From positions 3,327,974 through 3,391,973 of the forward strand of contig NC_054553.1 in assembly GCF_017654505.1 (NCBI RefSeq): a stretch of 64,000 nucleotides of DNA. Reading direction: 5' to 3'. This document shows positions 61,825 to 64,000 of the stretch, one piece after another. A program made the position numbers and the translations under genes. Positions within the stretch are counted from its first letter, which is position 1; each line of letters begins with the position of its first letter. The DNA is from Polyodon spathula. Its lineage: Eukaryota; Chordata; Actinopteri; Acipenseriformes; Polyodontidae. The notes below the pieces were generated by a model. It ran no database searches. It had not been told where the DNA came from and worked only from the letters and a program-made list of their open reading frames with translations.

Positions 61825-63808
61825 CTCACCATGATGGCGATGTAGTGGCGGTAGTGGAAGGGCAGTGGCCCATCCATGTGCAGGATGTAGTGCTGGGTGC
61901 GCAGGAAGCTATCCAGGTACTGTGGGTGGTAGCCCATCTGCTGGGTGACCGAGTCCAGGCGCCCCCTGCTGGCCAGCGCCTTCACGAACAGCAGCTGCGG
62001 GCGCTCCTTCTCCGAACTCACCTTCACCACCTGGGAGAAGAGACAGAGAGCGGTGTCAGAGAATCCCCCACGAAACAAGACTCGGGAATATTGGTTCCAC
62101 TTCCGAATACCTGTAACCCCTTATTTTATTTTGTAATAAAGTGATATTTCTTTGCATATAAGTCTATACCCATGCAACTAAAACTTTAATTTTAAGACCA
62201 CCTTAAAATTAATTTCTGATTCCTGGAGGAGGCGCTGGGATAGAGTGGGACTGAGAGAGGAACGGGATTCTATAACAGGTTCTGATTCCTGGAGGAGGCG
62301 CTGGGACAGAGTGGGACTGAGAGAGGGACGGGATTCTATAACAGGGTCTGATTCCTGGAGGAAGTGCTGGGACAGAGTGGGACTGAGAGAGGAACGGGAT
62401 TCTATAACAGGTTCTGATTCCTGGAGGACGCGCTGGGACAGAGTGGGACTGAGAGAGGAACGGGATTCTATAACAGGTTCTGATTCCTGGAGGAGGCGCT
62501 GGGACAGAGTGGGACTGAGAGAGGAACGGGATTCTATAACAGGTTCTGATTCCTGGAGGAAGTGCTGGGACAGAGTGGGACTGAGAGAGGAACGGGATTC
62601 TATAACAGGTTCTGATTCCTGGAGGAGGCGCTGGGACAGAGTGGGACTGAGAGAGGAACGGGATTCTATAACAGGTTCTGATTCCTGGAGGAAGCGCTGG
62701 GACAGAGTGGGACTGAGAGAGGGACGGGATTCTATAACAGGTTCTGATTCCTGGAGGAAGCGCTGGGACAGAGTGGGACTGAGAGAGGAACGGGATTCTA
62801 TAACAGGTTCTGATTCCTGGAGGAGGCGCTGGGACAGAGTGGGACTGAGAGAGGAACGGGATTCTATAACAGGTTCTGATTCCTGGAGGAGGCCCTGGGA
62901 CAGAGTGGGACTGAGAGAGGAACGGGATTCTATAACAGGTTCTGATTCCTGGAGGAGGCGCTGGGACAGAGTGGGACTGAGAGAGGAACGGGATTCTATA
63001 ACAGGTTCTGATTCCTGGAGGACGCGCTGGGACAGAGTGGGACTGAGAGAGGAACGGGATTCTATAACAGGTTCTGATTCCTGGAGGACGCGCTGGGACA
63101 GAGTGGGACTGAGAGAGGAACGGGATTCTATAACAGGTTCTGATTCCTGGAGGAAGCGATGGGACAGAGTGGGACTGAGAGAGGAACGGGATTCTATAAC
63201 AGGTTCTGATTCCTGGAGGAGGCGCTGGGACAGAGTGGGACTGAGAGAGGAACGGGATTCTATAACAGGTTCTGATTCCTGGAGGACGTGCTGGGACAGC
63301 TGTAGCTCCTTCTAGTCCTCAGAGTCAGCATGTTCATGCTGTGGGCTCACAGGGGCTCCGGCTGCTATTGATCTCAACAGCACCACAACAAACAGGATCT
63401 GCGTCAGGAATAATAACGCTTTTAGTACCCCCCCTGTGGCTCAAGTGGGTACTTATCCAGGATACCTTTCTATTTAGAGCTCTGACTGCAGCTTCTTGAA
63501 GAGGTGGATCTACCGAGGCACAGGGGGGGGGGGGCTGTGAAAAACAAACACTGTACAACCAACAGCAGCTATGTGTGTATCCAGGATATTAAACAGTGAG
63601 GAGACAGCAGTGTGGAGAGAGCAGTATGGAGAGAGCAGTGTGGAGAGAGCAGTGTGGAGAGAGAGAGAGCAGAGTGGAGAGAGCAGTACGGAGAAAGCAG
63701 TGTGGTGAGAGAGCAGTGTAGAGAGAGAGAGAGAGCAGAGTGGAGAGAGTAGGCAGGGAGCGACAGAGAGCTAGGTGAAGGACTCACTCTGCCAACCTCG
63801 ACGGTCAT
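54015..63808 (-). CDS. sesn: Sestrin linked to FOXO4 (stress-inducible mTORC1 regulator)
   Basis: Nine exons join in phase to about 429 residues (known sestrins are about 480-550). The N-terminal half has [32 protein letters not shown] and the peroxidase-like site [10 protein letters not shown], where Cys81, Tyr83 and His88 match SESN2 Cys125, Tyr127 and His132. The C-terminal half has [20 protein letters not shown] and [18 protein letters not shown], with the Asp-Asp pair needed for GATOR2 in SESN2 (Asp406/407). The leucine pocket is altered: TYNT is QNGL, three residues are missing before the next helix, and Arg390 is Lys338; Trp392 and Glu399 (Trp444, Glu451) remain. The linker exon (55958-56072) is diverged and lacks the SQEEM-type motif. 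The 3' half resembles SESN3, but the locus is the FOXO4 one. The start exon is uncertain. Confidence 0.92.
54471..54615 (-). CDS. sesn: Sestrin exon 8 (GATOR2 Asp pair)
   Basis: 145 nt, [18 protein letters not shown], then [13 protein letters not shown], ending [11 protein letters not shown]. The codon across the junction becomes AGC (Ser), where other sestrins have Arg (FGIRYDD). Confidence 0.95.
55054..55235 (-). CDS. sesn: Sestrin exon 7 (altered leucine lid)
   Basis: 182 nt, from [20 protein letters not shown] to [12 protein letters not shown] plus AG. The segment [20 protein letters not shown] replaces the usual NLTYNT...LRRAI lid region. The frame is intact and both splice sites are canonical, so this is not an exon-boundary error. 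Confidence 0.95.
55436..55554 (-). CDS. sesn: Sestrin exon 6
   Basis: 119 nt coding [20 protein letters not shown] and [19 protein letters not shown]. The DPxFxYxEFxRR pattern is typical of sestrins before the DYxWEDHG block. Confidence 0.92.
55958..56072 (-). CDS. sesn: Sestrin exon 5 (diverged linker)
   Basis: 115 nt coding [20 protein letters not shown] and a charged tail [17 protein letters not shown]. In other sestrins this region carries a LMERMxxLQE helix and an ASQEEM motif; only the helix is faintly recognisable. Confidence 0.8.
56079..56122. repeat. CA microsatellite
   Basis: About 22 CA units starting seven bases upstream of the exon 5 acceptor. On the sense strand it is a GT tract within the acceptor region. 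Confidence 0.95.
56646..56879 (-). CDS. sesn: Sestrin exon 4
   Basis: 78 codons, [17 protein letters not shown], then [18 protein letters not shown], then a variable segment with [11 protein letters not shown], ending SHRRR with donor GTGAGT. Confidence 0.95.
57040..57222 (-). CDS. sesn: Sestrin exon 3 (catalytic Cys)
   Basis: 61 codons, [14 protein letters not shown] to [12 protein letters not shown], phase 0-0. It holds the Cys, Tyr and His of the alkyl-hydroperoxide reductase-like site. Confidence 0.96.
57240..61610. repeat. 117-bp minisatellite, 37 copies
   Basis: Near-identical units fill the intron between sestrin exons 2 and 3. The core includes ACAAACAGAACCCCTTACAT and AATAATTACACTGATTATCA. 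Units differ mainly at one base of GACC-T/C/A-CACC. The first copy starts within about 20 bases of the exon 3 acceptor and carries small differences (CACGGCAAATCAAAAAC) that look like the founder. Confidence 0.97.
61749..61824. repeat. Paired G runs (G20 and G34)
   Basis: G20 at 61749-61768 and G34 at 61791-61824 on the plus strand, ending five bases before exon 2. They have strong G-quadruplex potential, and the lengths may be affected by sequencing. Confidence 0.95.
61830..62030 (-). CDS. sesn: Sestrin exon 2
   Basis: 67 codons, [15 protein letters not shown] to [10 protein letters not shown], phase 0-0, acceptor TTCTCCCAG. The donor GTGAG is followed at once by 34 C on the sense strand. 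Confidence 0.95.
62218..63298. repeat. 66-bp minisatellite, about 16 copies
   Basis: The unit core is GATTCCTGGAGGAGGCGCTG with GGACAGAGTGGGACTGAGAG. Sixty-six is a multiple of three, so a 356-codon plus frame stays open; this is not a gene. It lies in the first proposed sestrin intron. Confidence 0.96.
63590..63760. repeat. GGAGAGAGCAGTGT-type short tandem repeat
   Basis: About ten degenerate 13-14-bp units rich in GAGA, just downstream of the proposed exon 1 donor. Confidence 0.85.
63788..63808 (-). CDS. sesn: Possible sestrin exon 1 (MTVEVGR)
   Basis: ATG plus six codons followed by GTGAGTCC, in phase 0 with the next exon. Known sestrins have a FIPEKE-like segment here, which I do not find, so the true first exons may lie beyond the window edge or this may be a short isoform. 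Confidence 0.35.
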
Positions 63809-64000
63809 TTTGTGAGAGAGCTTTCATTTTGTCTCTTGCAAACAGCTGCCCTAGCTTTAACACGTACGTGGAGGAGATGCATCTCAAAATCAAACACTGT
63901 AAAACAACCTTAACAACGTGCTTCAGTAACTGTTCTTTTATTTGAAGGATTTTCTTTTAGTACCATTTCTGGTGCTTGTACTTCTAAGCCTGACCACAGC
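63809..64000. other. Window edge upstream of the sestrin exon 1 candidate
   Basis: No motif strong enough to call a promoter. The true 5' end of the sestrin gene may lie beyond 64000. Confidence 0.3.

Noticed and set aside
62245..63315. 356-codon plus-strand ORF of 22-residue repeats
   Set aside because: 66-bp minisatellite in a sestrin intron, with no independent coding evidence.

Overview
This is vertebrate nuclear DNA, most likely from a ray-finned fish. It has intron-bearing genes with GT-AG splice sites, very abundant CA, TA and AAT microsatellites and minisatellites, decayed LINE fragments, and a 500-base assembly gap (7501-8000). There is no prokaryotic gene organisation. Species cannot be fixed from the sequence alone.

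Layout. 1-15.7 kb is repeat-rich, with no gene I can name; only a weak two-exon candidate transcript on the minus strand is visible (3486-4875). 15.7-26.7 kb (minus) holds a 17-exon gene, modelled at about 1,200 residues, that I do not recognise. It has one 2.4-kb exon, then a tandem array of small phase 1-1 exons coding variants of a FEPEQPAxSPLKQTE cassette, then a short Cys-rich coiled coil. Its promoter has three CCAAT boxes and a CHR-like TTTGAA, which suggests G2/M expression. 31.5-36.3 kb (minus) is SNX12, complete in four exons (162 residues). 40.05-44.2 kb (plus) is FOXO4, complete (648 residues), with an intron just after the stop codon. SNX12 and FOXO4 are divergent, and the space between them carries three ZNF143-type ACTACAnnTCCCAG motifs. 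54.0-63.8 kb (minus) is a sestrin gene converging on FOXO4. Its introns and probable 3' UTR carry three large minisatellites (117 bp x 37, 66 bp x about 16, 31 bp x about 25).

How the genes fit together. In mammals SNX3, FOXO3 and SESN1 are neighbours, and SNX12-FOXO4 is the paralogous block, which lacks a sestrin. Here SNX12-FOXO4-sestrin are together, so this looks like a FOXO4-linked sestrin ohnolog retained in this fish. FOXO factors induce sestrins, and sestrins restrain mTORC1 through GATOR2, so transcription factor and effector lie side by side.

The most notable observation is that this sestrin keeps the oxidoreductase Cys-Tyr-His triad and the Asp-Asp pair for GATOR2 binding, but its leucine-binding lid is replaced and shortened by three residues and the pocket arginine is a lysine. 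It may be a GATOR2 regulator that no longer senses leucine.
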